NCBI GenBank assembly: GCA_049315325.1
Contig: JBMOKJ010000004.1
Span: 186,001-250,000 of the forward strand
From: CAXXIC01 sp049315325
GTDB taxonomy: Bacteria > Bacteroidota > Bacteroidia > Bacteroidales > UBA7332
Direction of reading: 5' to 3'
DNA: 64,000 nucleotides
The notes under the pieces were generated by a model. The model saw nothing but the letters and a program-made list of their open reading frames with translations, was not told the origin of the DNA and did no database searches. This document shows, in pieces, positions 54,482-63,775 of the stretch; position 1 is the first letter of the stretch, and every line of letters begins with the position of its first letter. The translations under genes and the position numbers were made by a program.

Positions 54482-56466
54482 TATTTGTCAGACATCAGTT
54501 TAGTAATTTCGAAATTTGGTGCGTAGTTGATTAGGTAGACATTTTTGTTAATCAAACCACCCCAATTGTTTACGCGCTCGAACGAGAATCCAGTCTGTAT
54601 GCCATGATAGCTCTTTTTCGACACCGTTTTGTCAAAGTTGTTGCCAGTTGTTGCCAACGTTTTCAAGAAATAGATGCCCATATCGTATCCCAGAATGCCA
54701 TATTTCGGATAGCTGTTGATGATTTCGCGTTGGTACCACCCGTGAAACTGATTCGCAAATTCTTTGTAGTTTGGCGACATTGGATTGGCAAAGAAAGTGG
54801 AGTAGATGTAGGTGTTGAGGTTGTGGAATGCATCGAGGTACTCTTTCACGTAAGTCTGCCACTCGGGGTAACCGAAAAGTGAAAGCTTGAGCGCAGGGTT
54901 TGCCACTACAATGCCTTGCAACGATGGCACAATCTGTTTCAGTTCGTTGAAATTACCAGAAGTTGGCACAACCACATTCTCCTGAGCAGGTGAAAGCATG
55001 GTGGCTACATTCTCAAAATCGTCGTCGTTCTTCGCCGTAAACGTCTTGTACACCATCGAGCGACGCTTTAATTCAGCTTTTAATACAGCTATGAAATCAG
55101 CTTTGTCTCCCACTTTGTTGGCCTCTTCCACAAAGATAATCTGATGTTTTTTGAATTTCTTGCAAAACATCTGAGCTGCCGCAGAGTAGAGGTAGGAGTG
55201 AGGTGTGTTGAGTTGAAGCACATTCGGGTTCGTGAGCACTTCGTCGTTCTTCGATGTGAATGGAATGACCAATGCGATGTTCTTCTCTTTGGCGAATTTA
55301 GAGACTTGAGCAATGTGTTCGTTGTAGACCGGACCGATAATGAGTTGTACGTTGGCTAAACTCGGTTGGTGAAGCGTTTTGGCGATTGACTTTGTTTCGG
55401 AACCGGTGTCAAACACCTGTAAATCAATCGAAATACCTTCGTTCTTTAGTTTCTCGACAGCTAAAAGCAATCCTTCGTAATATTCGATAAAACGGCGCGA
55501 CTGTTTGGCAGCCTCTTCGCCTGTCTCGTCGAGCATAAACGGCAACATTAATGCCACTTTCACTCCTTCGCCGTTGGTTACACCTTGTATATCGTCGTCC
55601 GTTGTTTTGGGTTGAGTACCCACTTTCGCATCGTCTTCTGTATCCTGTTCCTTTGCTGCTGTTTTTGGCATAGGCACACGCACAATCAAACCCGAATGAA
55701 CACCACTACGAAGCGCTGGATTTAAAACCAATAATGAATCGACTGATATGTTAAACTTACGGCTGATGCTGAATACAGACTCGTTGTTGCGCACTATGTA
55801 GCGAATGTAGTTGTTGTCCACCTCTATATCGTTTGCTTTGGCTGACTCTCCTTTTTTTACTTTCGAAACGTCGATTCTCACCACTTTTCCTATCTTGAAC
55901 GAAGCAGCAGTCAAACCCGGATTAACGCTGAGAATGTCTTGTGTCGAAACATTGTATTTCACGGAGAGTGAATAGAGCGTTTCGTGAGGGGCAATGGTGT
56001 GGTATTGGTAATTTTCGGTTGCTGCCGCTACTTGGGGCCGAACCGTTTGAGGAATTTTGAGCGCAAAGCCGATTTTGAAAGTTTTATCAATGTCGATGTT
56101 CAGCTTTCTAATCGAACTGACCGAAACACCATACATCATAGCTATCGATCCAACCGTTTCTCCTTGGTCGATGGTGTGGTAGAAATAGGACGAATCATCG
56201 ACTTTCGCTGCCGCTTTTTTGGTAGGAATACGCAACACTTGACCATTGTGCAGACCGTTTTCGGCATCCTTGTTGTATTTTAGAATTTCGTCTTGCGTGA
56301 TGTTGAACTTCCGACAGACAGAGTATAGCCCTTCACCCGATTCAACCTGATATATATAGAACTCCTTACCCTCTTTTACCTCTTTTTTATAAGGTAATTC
56401 TTGCGCAGTGAGCGCCGAGATCGACCAAATGGCGATAAGCAAAAAAAGTGATTTGATTTTTCCCAT
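54481..56466 (-). CDS. Four LysM domains fused to a periplasmic-binding-protein domain
   Basis: A 661-residue exported protein: signal peptide (1-21), four LysM repeats (about 30-77, 93-137, 152-199 and 216-263), each with the YTVxxGETxxSIxxxYxVSxxxI pattern, a charged linker, and from about 300 a leucine/isoleucine/valine-binding-protein type I fold (KVALMLPFMLDE, then LQLIIGPVYNEHIAQVSKFAKEKNIALVIPFTS). LysM modules bind peptidoglycan or chitin; the C-terminal domain resembles receptor-type ligand-binding proteins such as the LpoA type. It probably senses or links a ligand at the cell wall. The start codon of the next gene overlaps its stop. Confidence 0.88.
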   Translation of the reverse strand: MGKIKSLFLLIAIWSISALTAQELPYKKEVKEGKEFYIYQVESGEGLYSVCRKFNITQDEILKYNKDAENGLHNGQVLRIPTKKAAAKVDDSSYFYHTIDQGETVGSIAMMYGVSVSSIRKLNIDIDKTFKIGFALKIPQTVRPQVAAATENYQYHTIAPHETLYSLSVKYNVSTQDILSVNPGLTAASFKIGKVVRIDVSKVKKGESAKANDIEVDNNYIRYIVRNNESVFSISRKFNISVDSLLVLNPALRSGVHSGLIVRVPMPKTAAKEQDTEDDAKVGTQPKTTDDDIQGVTNGEGVKVALMLPFMLDETGEEAAKQSRRFIEYYEGLLLAVEKLKNEGISIDLQVFDTGSETKSIAKTLHQPSLANVQLIIGPVYNEHIAQVSKFAKEKNIALVIPFTSKNDEVLTNPNVLQLNTPHSYLYSAAAQMFCKKFKKHQIIFVEEANKVGDKADFIAVLKAELKRRSMVYKTFTAKNDDDFENVATMLSPAQENVVVPTSGNFNELKQIVPSLQGIVVANPALKLSLFGYPEWQTYVKEYLDAFHNLNTYIYSTFFANPMSPNYKEFANQFHGWYQREIINSYPKYGILGYDMGIYFLKTLATTGNNFDKTVSKKSYHGIQTGFSFERVNNWGGLINKNVYLINYAPNFEITKLMSDK

Positions 56467-56629
56467 AAAACTGGCAATAGTTGAATTAATTCCCGCAAAA
56501 TTAGCAATATTCTTGCAATAAAATGGTTAAATTAGTTAGCACTCATTTTTATTTGCCAAAAAATCGGTGTCAAAGCGTATTTGTATTATTTTTGAATAAA
56601 TTTTGTAGAACCAATATTCTCGTTACCGT

Positions 56630-57943
56630 ATGAAAAAATTGTGGATTCTTTTGTTTGTCTCTATAACAACCTCTCTTGTTTATGCTCAAAATATTGAGGT
56701 GAGTGGTGGAACCAAAACTCCTATTCCATATACCAACATCAGCGGTAGTGGTCTGAATAATGTGTTTGTGCTGTATGGTTTGGAGAATGCAAAACTTACC
56801 TATCAATCTTCGACTGGTAATTTATTGAAATGGTTTAAATACACGACGAATATCAACGATAGCCTTTTGGTGAAAAGTGGCGATACTTTCAATACTGAGT
56901 TGACTGGACTAGAAAATAACACTGGGTATATTCTGCAAGATGGAACCTCAATAAAACGGGTTTGGATCATCGATTACAAACTCTACGAGGCGACTTCGCT
57001 GGTGGTGAATAGTACAGCATCACTCGATCCCTGTAGCGAACTTCGTCTGACGGTGACAACCCAACTATTCAGCATGGGATATAACGAAGCCAAAAGCGGA
57101 TCGGTGCGTCGTTTGCTAAATATTCAAATACCTGTCGCCTACAAATCAATGGAGTATTCAGCGTCTGCAAGTGCGTATGTATCTAAAGATGTGGTGCTGA
57201 ATATCGCGAATCTAACCAACAGTAATATTACAATCAGCGAAGTCCCATTGATGAACACTTCTTTCACCATTGGAGATGATATCTTTGCCAAGACGTGGGG
57301 ATTGAATAAAAGCGTTGCTACGCCAGAATATACCGCTGTGGCTGTGAATGGAAAAGGGACTCCTATTCACGTCGTGCGTGATGCTGAAAACGAATTAGAC
57401 AAAGGAACAGAAGATGTGTTGGAAGGTTCTGGTCCGTTCGATGTACGTTTTGTAGGATATGCAAACGAACCGACGGCTTCTTACTTTAAATGGGAATTGG
57501 CGACTGATGATAAATTTGCCAATGTTTTCACCACTTTTACCGATAAAGAGTTTCAGTTCACTTTTTCGGAAACCAAAACCTATTATGCTCGCTTCACTGT
57601 AAGCAACAAATTTAATAGCTGTACGGATAGTTCGCAAGTGTTTACTATCAAAGTTTTTGAATCGTACTTGAAAGTTCCGCGTGTCTTTTCGCCCAATGGT
57701 GACGGCAAGAATGATGTGTTTTATGCCGAGTACAAATCAATCAAATCATTCCACGGATGGATTTTTAACCGGTGGGGCAATGAACTCTTTACTTGGACCG
57801 ATCCATCGAAAGGGTGGGATGGTAAAGTCGGTGGCAAGTATGTGAACCCTGGAGTCTATTTCTACATCATTGAAGCCGAAGGAACCGACGGTCAATCGCA
57901 TAATTTGAAAGGCGATATCAATGTCTTTTCCACACAACCTTAA
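56630..57943 (+). CDS. Secreted protein with CHU_C (T9SS type B) tail
   Basis: A 437-residue protein with a signal peptide ending SLVYAQ. The first 240 residues are beta-rich and unclassified; around 255-335 lies an Ig/PKD-like domain (EGSGPFDVRFVGYANEPTASYFKWELATDD). The last 90 residues are the gliding-motility-associated CHU_C domain with its FSPNGDGKNDVF hallmark near 349-360 and FNRWGNELFTW, a type B T9SS sorting signal. It is likely exported to the surface. It is separated by 12 nt from the lytic transglycosylase gene, suggesting a joint transcript. Confidence 0.85.
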   Translation: MKKLWILLFVSITTSLVYAQNIEVSGGTKTPIPYTNISGSGLNNVFVLYGLENAKLTYQSSTGNLLKWFKYTTNINDSLLVKSGDTFNTELTGLENNTGYILQDGTSIKRVWIIDYKLYEATSLVVNSTASLDPCSELRLTVTTQLFSMGYNEAKSGSVRRLLNIQIPVAYKSMEYSASASAYVSKDVVLNIANLTNSNITISEVPLMNTSFTIGDDIFAKTWGLNKSVATPEYTAVAVNGKGTPIHVVRDAENELDKGTEDVLEGSGPFDVRFVGYANEPTASYFKWELATDDKFANVFTTFTDKEFQFTFSETKTYYARFTVSNKFNSCTDSSQVFTIKVFESYLKVPRVFSPNGDGKNDVFYAEYKSIKSFHGWIFNRWGNELFTWTDPSKGWDGKVGGKYVNPGVYFYIIEAEGTDGQSHNLKGDINVFSTQP

Positions 57944-57955
57944 TTCCTTTTGTCG

Positions 57956-58927
57956 ATGATATTGACTAAAACTTACTGTGCTGCAATCTTATTATTTGCG
58001 GTTAGCTTTTCTTTTACACAAGCTGCAGAACGAGATACTGCTGCTGTGAATAGTGGCATTGACCCTTTTGAATTTGCCCCAGTGATTTCTCCGCAAATGC
58101 CAGCTTCGCTTACTTTTTGTGGAGATACCATTTCGCTGAAACGGTACGATATGCGCGAACGTTTTGATCGTGAAATTATGACAATGTCGTATATGCACTC
58201 CTCTACATTGCAATTGATTAAGAAGGCAAATCGATTGTTTCCAGTGATAGATCCCATACTGAAACAGATGGGAATCCCCGAAGATATGAAGTATCTAGCT
58301 GTTATTGAGAGTAATTTGAATCTCAGAGCGTTATCGCCAGCAAAAGCAGTAGGCCTTTGGCAACTGATGCCGTTTACTGCACGACAGTATGGTTTGGAAG
58401 TGGGCGATAGCATCGATGAACGTTATCATCCAGAGCTGTCTACTTTGGCGGCTTGCAGGATGTTGAAAGACCTCTATTCTCATTTTCATAATTGGTCATC
58501 GGTAGCAGCAGCATACAATATTGGACCGGGTAGAATATCAACCGAGTTGAAAAATCAAGGGGTGAAGACTTCGTTCGATTTGTGGCTGGTTGAAGAGACC
58601 TCTCGTTATGTTTTTCGCATTTTGGCAGCCAAGGAGCTGTTTTCTCATCCGCGCAAATACGGTTTTGTGATTAAGTCAAATCAGCTCTATAAACCGATTC
58701 GGTGTAACAATGTGGTTGTCAATTCACCAATTGAAGATTTATACCAGTTTGCACGAGATAATCAAACATCTTACTACTTGCTTAAAGATTTTAATGCATG
58801 GCTGAGGAGTAAATCGATACCGAATAGCACAGGAAAACTCTATTACATCAAGATACCGATGAAAGAGGATTTGAACTACGAAAATGAGTCTGTTGTTCCT
58901 TATTCCAAAGAGTGGGTGACACAATAA
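57956..58927 (+). CDS. Lytic transglycosylase (SLT domain)
   Basis: A 323-residue exported murein transglycosylase: signal peptide, then an SLT/MltD-like domain. The catalytic glutamate is in VIESNLNLRALSPAKAVGLWQLMPFTARQYG near 116-146, followed by the AAYNIGPGRIS motif near 186-196 used by this family. It cleaves peptidoglycan strands. No LysM repeats follow, unlike E. coli MltD, but a LysM protein is encoded nearby on the other strand. The ATG at 57956 is chosen; a TTG two codons earlier is possible. Confidence 0.88.
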   Translation: MILTKTYCAAILLFAVSFSFTQAAERDTAAVNSGIDPFEFAPVISPQMPASLTFCGDTISLKRYDMRERFDREIMTMSYMHSSTLQLIKKANRLFPVIDPILKQMGIPEDMKYLAVIESNLNLRALSPAKAVGLWQLMPFTARQYGLEVGDSIDERYHPELSTLAACRMLKDLYSHFHNWSSVAAAYNIGPGRISTELKNQGVKTSFDLWLVEETSRYVFRILAAKELFSHPRKYGFVIKSNQLYKPIRCNNVVVNSPIEDLYQFARDNQTSYYLLKDFNAWLRSKSIPNSTGKLYYIKIPMKEDLNYENESVVPYSKEWVTQ

Positions 58928-58957
58928 AAAAATAGCGCAAATTCTGCGCTATTTTTT
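58927..58957. terminator. Bidirectional terminator
   Basis: AAAAAATAGCGCA and TGCGCTATTTTTT pair around a 5-nt loop, giving a T-run on both strands. It ends the transglycosylase transcript and, in the other direction, the sigma-factor operon. Confidence 0.85.
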
Positions 58958-59661
58958 TATTGTGCTAAAAATGAGATGTTTTGCTTAACTACCCTCGTGT
59001 CAGTTTTGTAAGCAATCTGAATAATTTTTGTTTTTCCAGGGGGAATTGTATCTAAAAAGGCAGTTAAATCGTAGGATGTGATATTTATTACTTGAAGCGT
59101 TTTTTCTGCATCGAGTTTGCTGTTGTGCCGAACTTCAAATTTGAGGGTGTCATTCAGATTTATTCTGTTGTTTACCAAATCAAAAGCGTGGTATTGGTTC
59201 GAAGCATTGATAAACGCCTTCGATGTATAAATGTATTGGTTGTTTGTGTATGCTATGTATGACCATGTTTGACCTAAAATAGCATCATTTTTGAAGGTGT
59301 CTTTTTCGATAGAGTCGAAGCTCAGTGCCATCTTTTTATTGATCCTTATTACCCCATCAATTTTTGTTACTAAATAAGGAGTACCCGCTATCTGATCGTT
59401 GTAATCAATCGAACCAGATATTATAATGCGGTCACCACTTGCGTATTGATCCGAAAGAAAAGTCGTGGAGTAAAAAAGGGAACCATCAGCATCTAATCGA
59501 AAATATTTCACATTTTCGATAGTGACAATGGAACCAACAAATTGAGAAAAGGTTTGGTAATTATTTGAATTCTCTTTTGGTATGCAGCTTGTGAAGAGTA
59601 TTAAAACGCAAATCGATGAAATCGAAAAGAATTTAGTAAACGTAAATTTCATAATTCTCAT
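58957..59661 (-). CDS. NigD-like lipoprotein
   Basis: A 234-residue lipoprotein with signal ending LFTSC (lipidated cysteine near 26). The mature part fits the NigD-like family: an N-terminal OB-type barrel (VGSIVTIENVKYFRLDADGS, then DRIIISGSIDY) and a C-terminal Ig-like sandwich (LKFEVRHNSK, then TKIIQIAYKTDTRV). NigD was first named in a Bacteroides bacteriocin context, but most family members have no known role. It starts 3 nt after the stop of the anti-sigma-like gene, so it is the third gene of that operon; ATG at 59652 is an alternative start. Confidence 0.78.
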   Translation of the reverse strand: MRIMKFTFTKFFSISSICVLILFTSCIPKENSNNYQTFSQFVGSIVTIENVKYFRLDADGSLFYSTTFLSDQYASGDRIIISGSIDYNDQIAGTPYLVTKIDGVIRINKKMALSFDSIEKDTFKNDAILGQTWSYIAYTNNQYIYTSKAFINASNQYHAFDLVNNRINLNDTLKFEVRHNSKLDAEKTLQVINITSYDLTAFLDTIPPGKTKIIQIAYKTDTRVVKQNISFLAQ

Positions 59662-59664
59662 AAA

Positions 59665-60930
59665 TTACTTTGATGCAAAAATGGCTCTGATTCCACCCTG
59701 AAGCGACAGTTCAAAATGCTCTTTTTTTCGAATATTTTGGTATTCACTGCCATTATCAGGGAAATAGGTGAATGAGGGCTCTAAGTAGAAATAAAATGGC
59801 CCAGAAATGCAGAAGTTAATACCAGCACCACTATGAATTGACCACTGAAGTGTCTCTTCTAGTTTATTGTCTGTTTTTGTATAGACAATATTTGATGTTT
59901 GCCCTTTGATTTCTCCAATCCATCTACCAGCCACGTTTTTTTCTACCATTCCACCTGCTTTGAGGTAAAAAGAGAACCGCTTAATGTTTGCATATCGGTA
60001 CGTTACACTTAGCGGAATTCCGAGGTAATATAGCTTTTGGATTTCGTTTGTAAGCGCATCTTGCTGCAATTGCTCGCTTCTAAGGTAAGTATAGTGTAAG
60101 CCAGTCTCTATCGAAGTATTTTTTGCAACCTCTTTACCTATAATGAAACCCAACGAGAATGGTATGGAGTGACGTCGTTCGAATGGAACATTCGCAGTAT
60201 TACCATTTGAAGAAAGTATATTGTATGCATCTTCGAATGCAGAGGCTGAACGAAGTGGATGGAATTCGTTGTCGGATGAGTTTGAAACCGTAGGAAGACC
60301 TGCCAATAAAGCGAGCGAACTGCTTTTTTTGCTCTCTATTTGTTCGGTTGGCGTTGTATTTTGTTTTTGAGCTTCTATTCCTGCATTGATAAATGCCTCA
60401 AGTTCTTTGTCTGACACTTTTGACGGAATCTTAACCTCTTCTGATTTGGCTACAGATTGAGTGCTTATTACATCTATTTTCTCACTTTGTGATGTGGTTA
60501 CAGTCGGAGTAACTACAGGTTGTACAACGGTTGCTTCTGCTACAACTGGTTCGTTTGTTACAGTTGGAATGATTTTTTCGGAAGTTCTAAAATGATGTTT
60601 TGCTTGTTTTTTTTGTGCCACAACTTCTGGCGCAGAATTGATAACCGCTTCAGCCGTTTGAACTTTCTCTACGGGTTGAACCGCTTTTGGTACAATGACT
60701 TTTGCTATCAAAGGAGTGTTTTTATCGTTTTTCAGAAATAGAAAGCCAGCCAAACTAACAGCCATAGCCAATACCGCTGCCACAGCCATGCGACGCCAAA
60801 GCACAACTCGCTGAGTCTTGCGCACAGGTGGCAACGCCTGCGAAATTGCATCCCAACAGGAATTGGGTACATCAGCCTCGAAATTATCGAGCTTTTGTTT
60901 TAGCAGTTTGTCAAAATCGTTATCTGTCAT
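59665..60930 (-). CDS. Anti-sigma-like protein with outer-membrane barrel domain
   Basis: A 421-residue protein encoded right after an ECF sigma factor. Residues 1-42 are cytoplasmic (MTDNDFDKLLKQKLDNFEA with the W of NSCWDAISQAL), 45-65 form a single membrane helix, 70-215 is a Pro/Thr/Val/Lys-rich linker, and 220-421 looks like an 8-strand outer-membrane barrel (IPFSLGFIIGKEVAKNTSIETGLHY and following strands). This order would let one chain span both membranes. The N-terminus probably holds the sigma factor inactive, by analogy with other ECF pairs; this is inference from position and topology. Confidence 0.75.
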   Translation of the reverse strand: MTDNDFDKLLKQKLDNFEADVPNSCWDAISQALPPVRKTQRVVLWRRMAVAAVLAMAVSLAGFLFLKNDKNTPLIAKVIVPKAVQPVEKVQTAEAVINSAPEVVAQKKQAKHHFRTSEKIIPTVTNEPVVAEATVVQPVVTPTVTTSQSEKIDVISTQSVAKSEEVKIPSKVSDKELEAFINAGIEAQKQNTTPTEQIESKKSSSLALLAGLPTVSNSSDNEFHPLRSASAFEDAYNILSSNGNTANVPFERRHSIPFSLGFIIGKEVAKNTSIETGLHYTYLRSEQLQQDALTNEIQKLYYLGIPLSVTYRYANIKRFSFYLKAGGMVEKNVAGRWIGEIKGQTSNIVYTKTDNKLEETLQWSIHSGAGINFCISGPFYFYLEPSFTYFPDNGSEYQNIRKKEHFELSLQGGIRAIFASK

Positions 60931-60935
60931 TGTCG

Positions 60936-61475
60936 TTAGAGCTCTTTCTGAATTCTGTGTTTAAGCAATTGCTTCGCACGGGTTAATTGAGAGCGCGAAG
61001 TACTTTCAGTAATATTTAATGCGTCTGCTATCTCTTTGTGAGAATAGCCTTCTATTTCGTACATGTTGAAAATAAGTCGAAAGCCTTTCGGCAATTCGTT
61101 GATTATCTTCATTAAATCATTTGCCGACATTTGCTCAATCGCATTGTTGTTTCCACTCGAAAGTGGAGCAGCAGCATAATCTAAATCAGCAGCATCGTGC
61201 AATACATCTGTTTTGCGAAGGTGCTCAAGGCAAGTGTTTACAAATACCCGACGCATCCATCCCTCAAATGAGCCATTGAACTGAAACGAAGACAAACTGG
61301 AGAATATCTTTATAAACCCATCTTGCAGCATATCTTTGGCTGTTTCAGAATCGTTACAATAGCGGAGGCAAACACCCATCATCTTGCGCGAATAGGTCTC
61401 GTAAAGCGATTTTTGGGCTTTACGGTCATTATTCAGGCACGAATTGATAAGCTCTTTTTCAATTTCTCCGCTCAT
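60936..61475 (-). CDS. ECF-type RNA polymerase sigma factor
   Basis: A 179-residue ECF sigma factor. Region 2 covers about 22-90 (LYETYSRKMMGVCLRYCNDSETAKDMLQDGFIKIF, with the RVFVNTCLEHLRK tail) and region 4 about 120-175 (LPKGFRLIFNMYEIEGYSHKEIADAL, with STSRSQLTRAKQLLK). It heads a three-gene operon with the barrel-type anti-sigma protein and the NigD-like lipoprotein, so it probably answers an envelope signal. Two 10-bp direct repeats lie just upstream. Confidence 0.93.
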   Translation of the reverse strand: MSGEIEKELINSCLNNDRKAQKSLYETYSRKMMGVCLRYCNDSETAKDMLQDGFIKIFSSLSSFQFNGSFEGWMRRVFVNTCLEHLRKTDVLHDAADLDYAAAPLSSGNNNAIEQMSANDLMKIINELPKGFRLIFNMYEIEGYSHKEIADALNITESTSRSQLTRAKQLLKHRIQKEL

Positions 61476-61707
61476 TTATTCAGATTGTAGATGGTTTTTT
61501 GTTGCATTGTGCTGCATTGCGCTGCAAAATAAACTAATTTTTTTTAATGAACAGCAATAACTGAAGGCATAGAAGCCGGACGTACGTTTTTTTTTTGTAT
61601 TTGTTTGGAAGTCTACTCGATTTTAAGGTATATTTAAGTAAAATAAGTAGATGCAGTAATTTATTGTTCTCTAAAAAACGATAACTTTGTTCGCCTAAAA
61701 ATTTAAA

Positions 61708-63663
61708 GTGAAATCTATGAATTCTATATTTTCTCTCAAAAACAGAAATGTATATGTGATGACATTCTGGCGATTGTCACTTGTTTTTTTTCTCTTCTCA
61801 GTTACCCGCATTCTTTTTTACGTTTTCAATAAGTCCTATTTTTCAGGAATGACCACATGGCACCTCTTCGAATTGATGGTGTCGGGTCTGAAGTTTGATC
61901 TAACGGCCGTGCTCTATACTAATTTGCTCTTTTTGTTGATGATGATAGTGCCTTTTCGCTTTCGCTACAATATGTATTATCAACGAGTGGCAAAATACAT
62001 TTACGTGTTGTTCAACTCGGTGGCAATGTTCTTGAATATGGGGGATATTGTTTATTTCAGAAACACCTTGCGACGCACCGATTTTAGCGTTTTCACTGAA
62101 TTTGGAAACGACCACAACAGCAGCAAAATTGTATTTACGGCAATGATTCAAAATTGGTATTTGACTGTAATTCTTGTGCTGCTAATCGTTGTTTTGATCA
62201 AAGGTTATGGAAAGATGAAGCCGACGAATGCGATTGCAACTGGCTGGAAATATTACCTGACAGGGACAGTGTTGTTGGCGCTTTCGATGTGGCATACGGT
62301 GTGTGGTATACGCGGTGGATATGGTATGACTACGCGTCCGATCACCATTTCGAATGCAGGAGAGAAGGTCAATCACCCCGATGAAACTGCCATTGTGCTC
62401 AATACCCCGTTTTCGATTTATCGCACCGTTTTTCGAACGACTTTTAAGCGTCAGAATTTCTATTCGGAGACAGCATTAATCTCCATTTATACACCTATTC
62501 ATCATCCTGAGGCTACATTGCAATTTCAGAAGAAAAATGTGGTAGTGCTGATTCTCGAGAGCTTTTCGAAGGAGCATTCGGGTTATTTCAATAAACAGTT
62601 TAATGGAATAAAATACAACGGCTACATGCCTTTTCTCGATTCGTTAGCGCAACAGAGTCAAACGTGGGTCTATTCGTATGCGAATGGGGTGAAGTCGATT
62701 GATGCTATTCCATCTGTGCTTGGCAGCGTTCCTTCGTTAGTGCAGCCGTTTGCGTTGTCTAAATATTCGCTCAACAAGATGAATGGATTGGCAGCTGTTT
62801 TGAAGCAAGAAGGCTATTATACTGCCTTTTTCCATGGTGCGCCCAACGGTTCGATGGGATTCGACTCCATCACTCGGATGCTTGGTTTTGAACATTATGT
62901 GGGTAAAAATGAATATGGCAACGATGCCGACTTTGATGGCTATTGGGGAATTCGTGATGAAGAGTTTTTGCAGTTTTTCGCCAATTCGATGGATAAAATG
63001 CCACAGCCTTTTATGACGTCCATTTTCACCCTGTCGTCGCATCATCCTTACAAAATTTCTGCACGCTACGAATCGGTTTTCAAAGGAGGAACAATGCCGA
63101 TCCATCGCACCGTGCAGTATGCAGATTATGCATTGAAACGCTTTTTTCAAACGGCATCTAAGAAACCATGGTTTAAGAATACCCTGTTTGTGATTTCGGC
63201 CGATCATTCGCTTCCATCGTCGGAGCACGCCGAATACAAATCGACCATGGGTGTGTTTTCAATTCCGATTATCTTCTATCAGTCAGGTAGCAATTTGCAT
63301 CAAATCGATTCTACTCAACTTATTCAGCAAATAGATGTGATGCCTTCGGTATTGGGGTATTTGCACTACAATAAGCCCTATTTTGCTTTTGGAAAAGATC
63401 ATTTTAACCCAACTGAGCAACCCCAATTTATTGCCAACTACACCAATGGCGTGTATCAGTATATGGAAAGAGAATGGACGATTCACAGCGATGGAAAGAA
63501 GCTTTTGGCTGTTTACAATCACAAAAAAGATAAACTGTTGACTTCGAATCTTGTGAAACAAAATCTGCCACAAGCTGCTACTGTTTATGCCCATTTCAAG
63601 GCTTTTCTACAACAGTACAACAACCGAATGATTGACAATCGATTGACTATTTCAGCTAAATAG
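61708..63663 (+). CDS. LtaS-like sulfatase-fold phosphotransferase
   Basis: A 651-residue membrane protein: five N-terminal helices (within about 18-215) and a periplasmic sulfatase-fold domain (about 270-570). Metal and catalytic segments are visible: VVLILESFSKEHSG with the first acidic ligand near 284, GVKSIDAIPSVLGSVPSLV near 330 where the nucleophile is expected (a serine here, whereas LtaS has threonine), HGAPNGSMGFDSI near 375, and SADHSLPSSEHAE near 497-509. LtaS relatives move phosphoglycerol to lipids or glycans; in a Gram-negative cell the acceptor would not be lipoteichoic acid. It stands alone before lysS. Confidence 0.86.
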   Translation: MKSMNSIFSLKNRNVYVMTFWRLSLVFFLFSVTRILFYVFNKSYFSGMTTWHLFELMVSGLKFDLTAVLYTNLLFLLMMIVPFRFRYNMYYQRVAKYIYVLFNSVAMFLNMGDIVYFRNTLRRTDFSVFTEFGNDHNSSKIVFTAMIQNWYLTVILVLLIVVLIKGYGKMKPTNAIATGWKYYLTGTVLLALSMWHTVCGIRGGYGMTTRPITISNAGEKVNHPDETAIVLNTPFSIYRTVFRTTFKRQNFYSETALISIYTPIHHPEATLQFQKKNVVVLILESFSKEHSGYFNKQFNGIKYNGYMPFLDSLAQQSQTWVYSYANGVKSIDAIPSVLGSVPSLVQPFALSKYSLNKMNGLAAVLKQEGYYTAFFHGAPNGSMGFDSITRMLGFEHYVGKNEYGNDADFDGYWGIRDEEFLQFFANSMDKMPQPFMTSIFTLSSHHPYKISARYESVFKGGTMPIHRTVQYADYALKRFFQTASKKPWFKNTLFVISADHSLPSSEHAEYKSTMGVFSIPIIFYQSGSNLHQIDSTQLIQQIDVMPSVLGYLHYNKPYFAFGKDHFNPTEQPQFIANYTNGVYQYMEREWTIHSDGKKLLAVYNHKKDKLLTSNLVKQNLPQAATVYAHFKAFLQQYNNRMIDNRLTISAK

Positions 63664-63741
63664 TGCCGCGTAAGGAGCTTTTTGGAGTCATTTTTATGCT
63701 ACTTTATACGCAAAAGACGACCTTTTTACGTCATTTTTTTG

Positions 63742-63749
63742 TACTTTTG
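63742..63749 (+). promoter_or_regulatory. lysS -7 promoter element
   Basis: TACTTTTG matches TAnnTTTG and is identical to the trpS -7 element. It lies 26 nt before the lysS ATG. The -33 position is T-rich but lacks a clear TTTG. Confidence 0.5.
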
Positions 63750-63775
63750 CCGAGTTTTTGTATTATACGATATAT

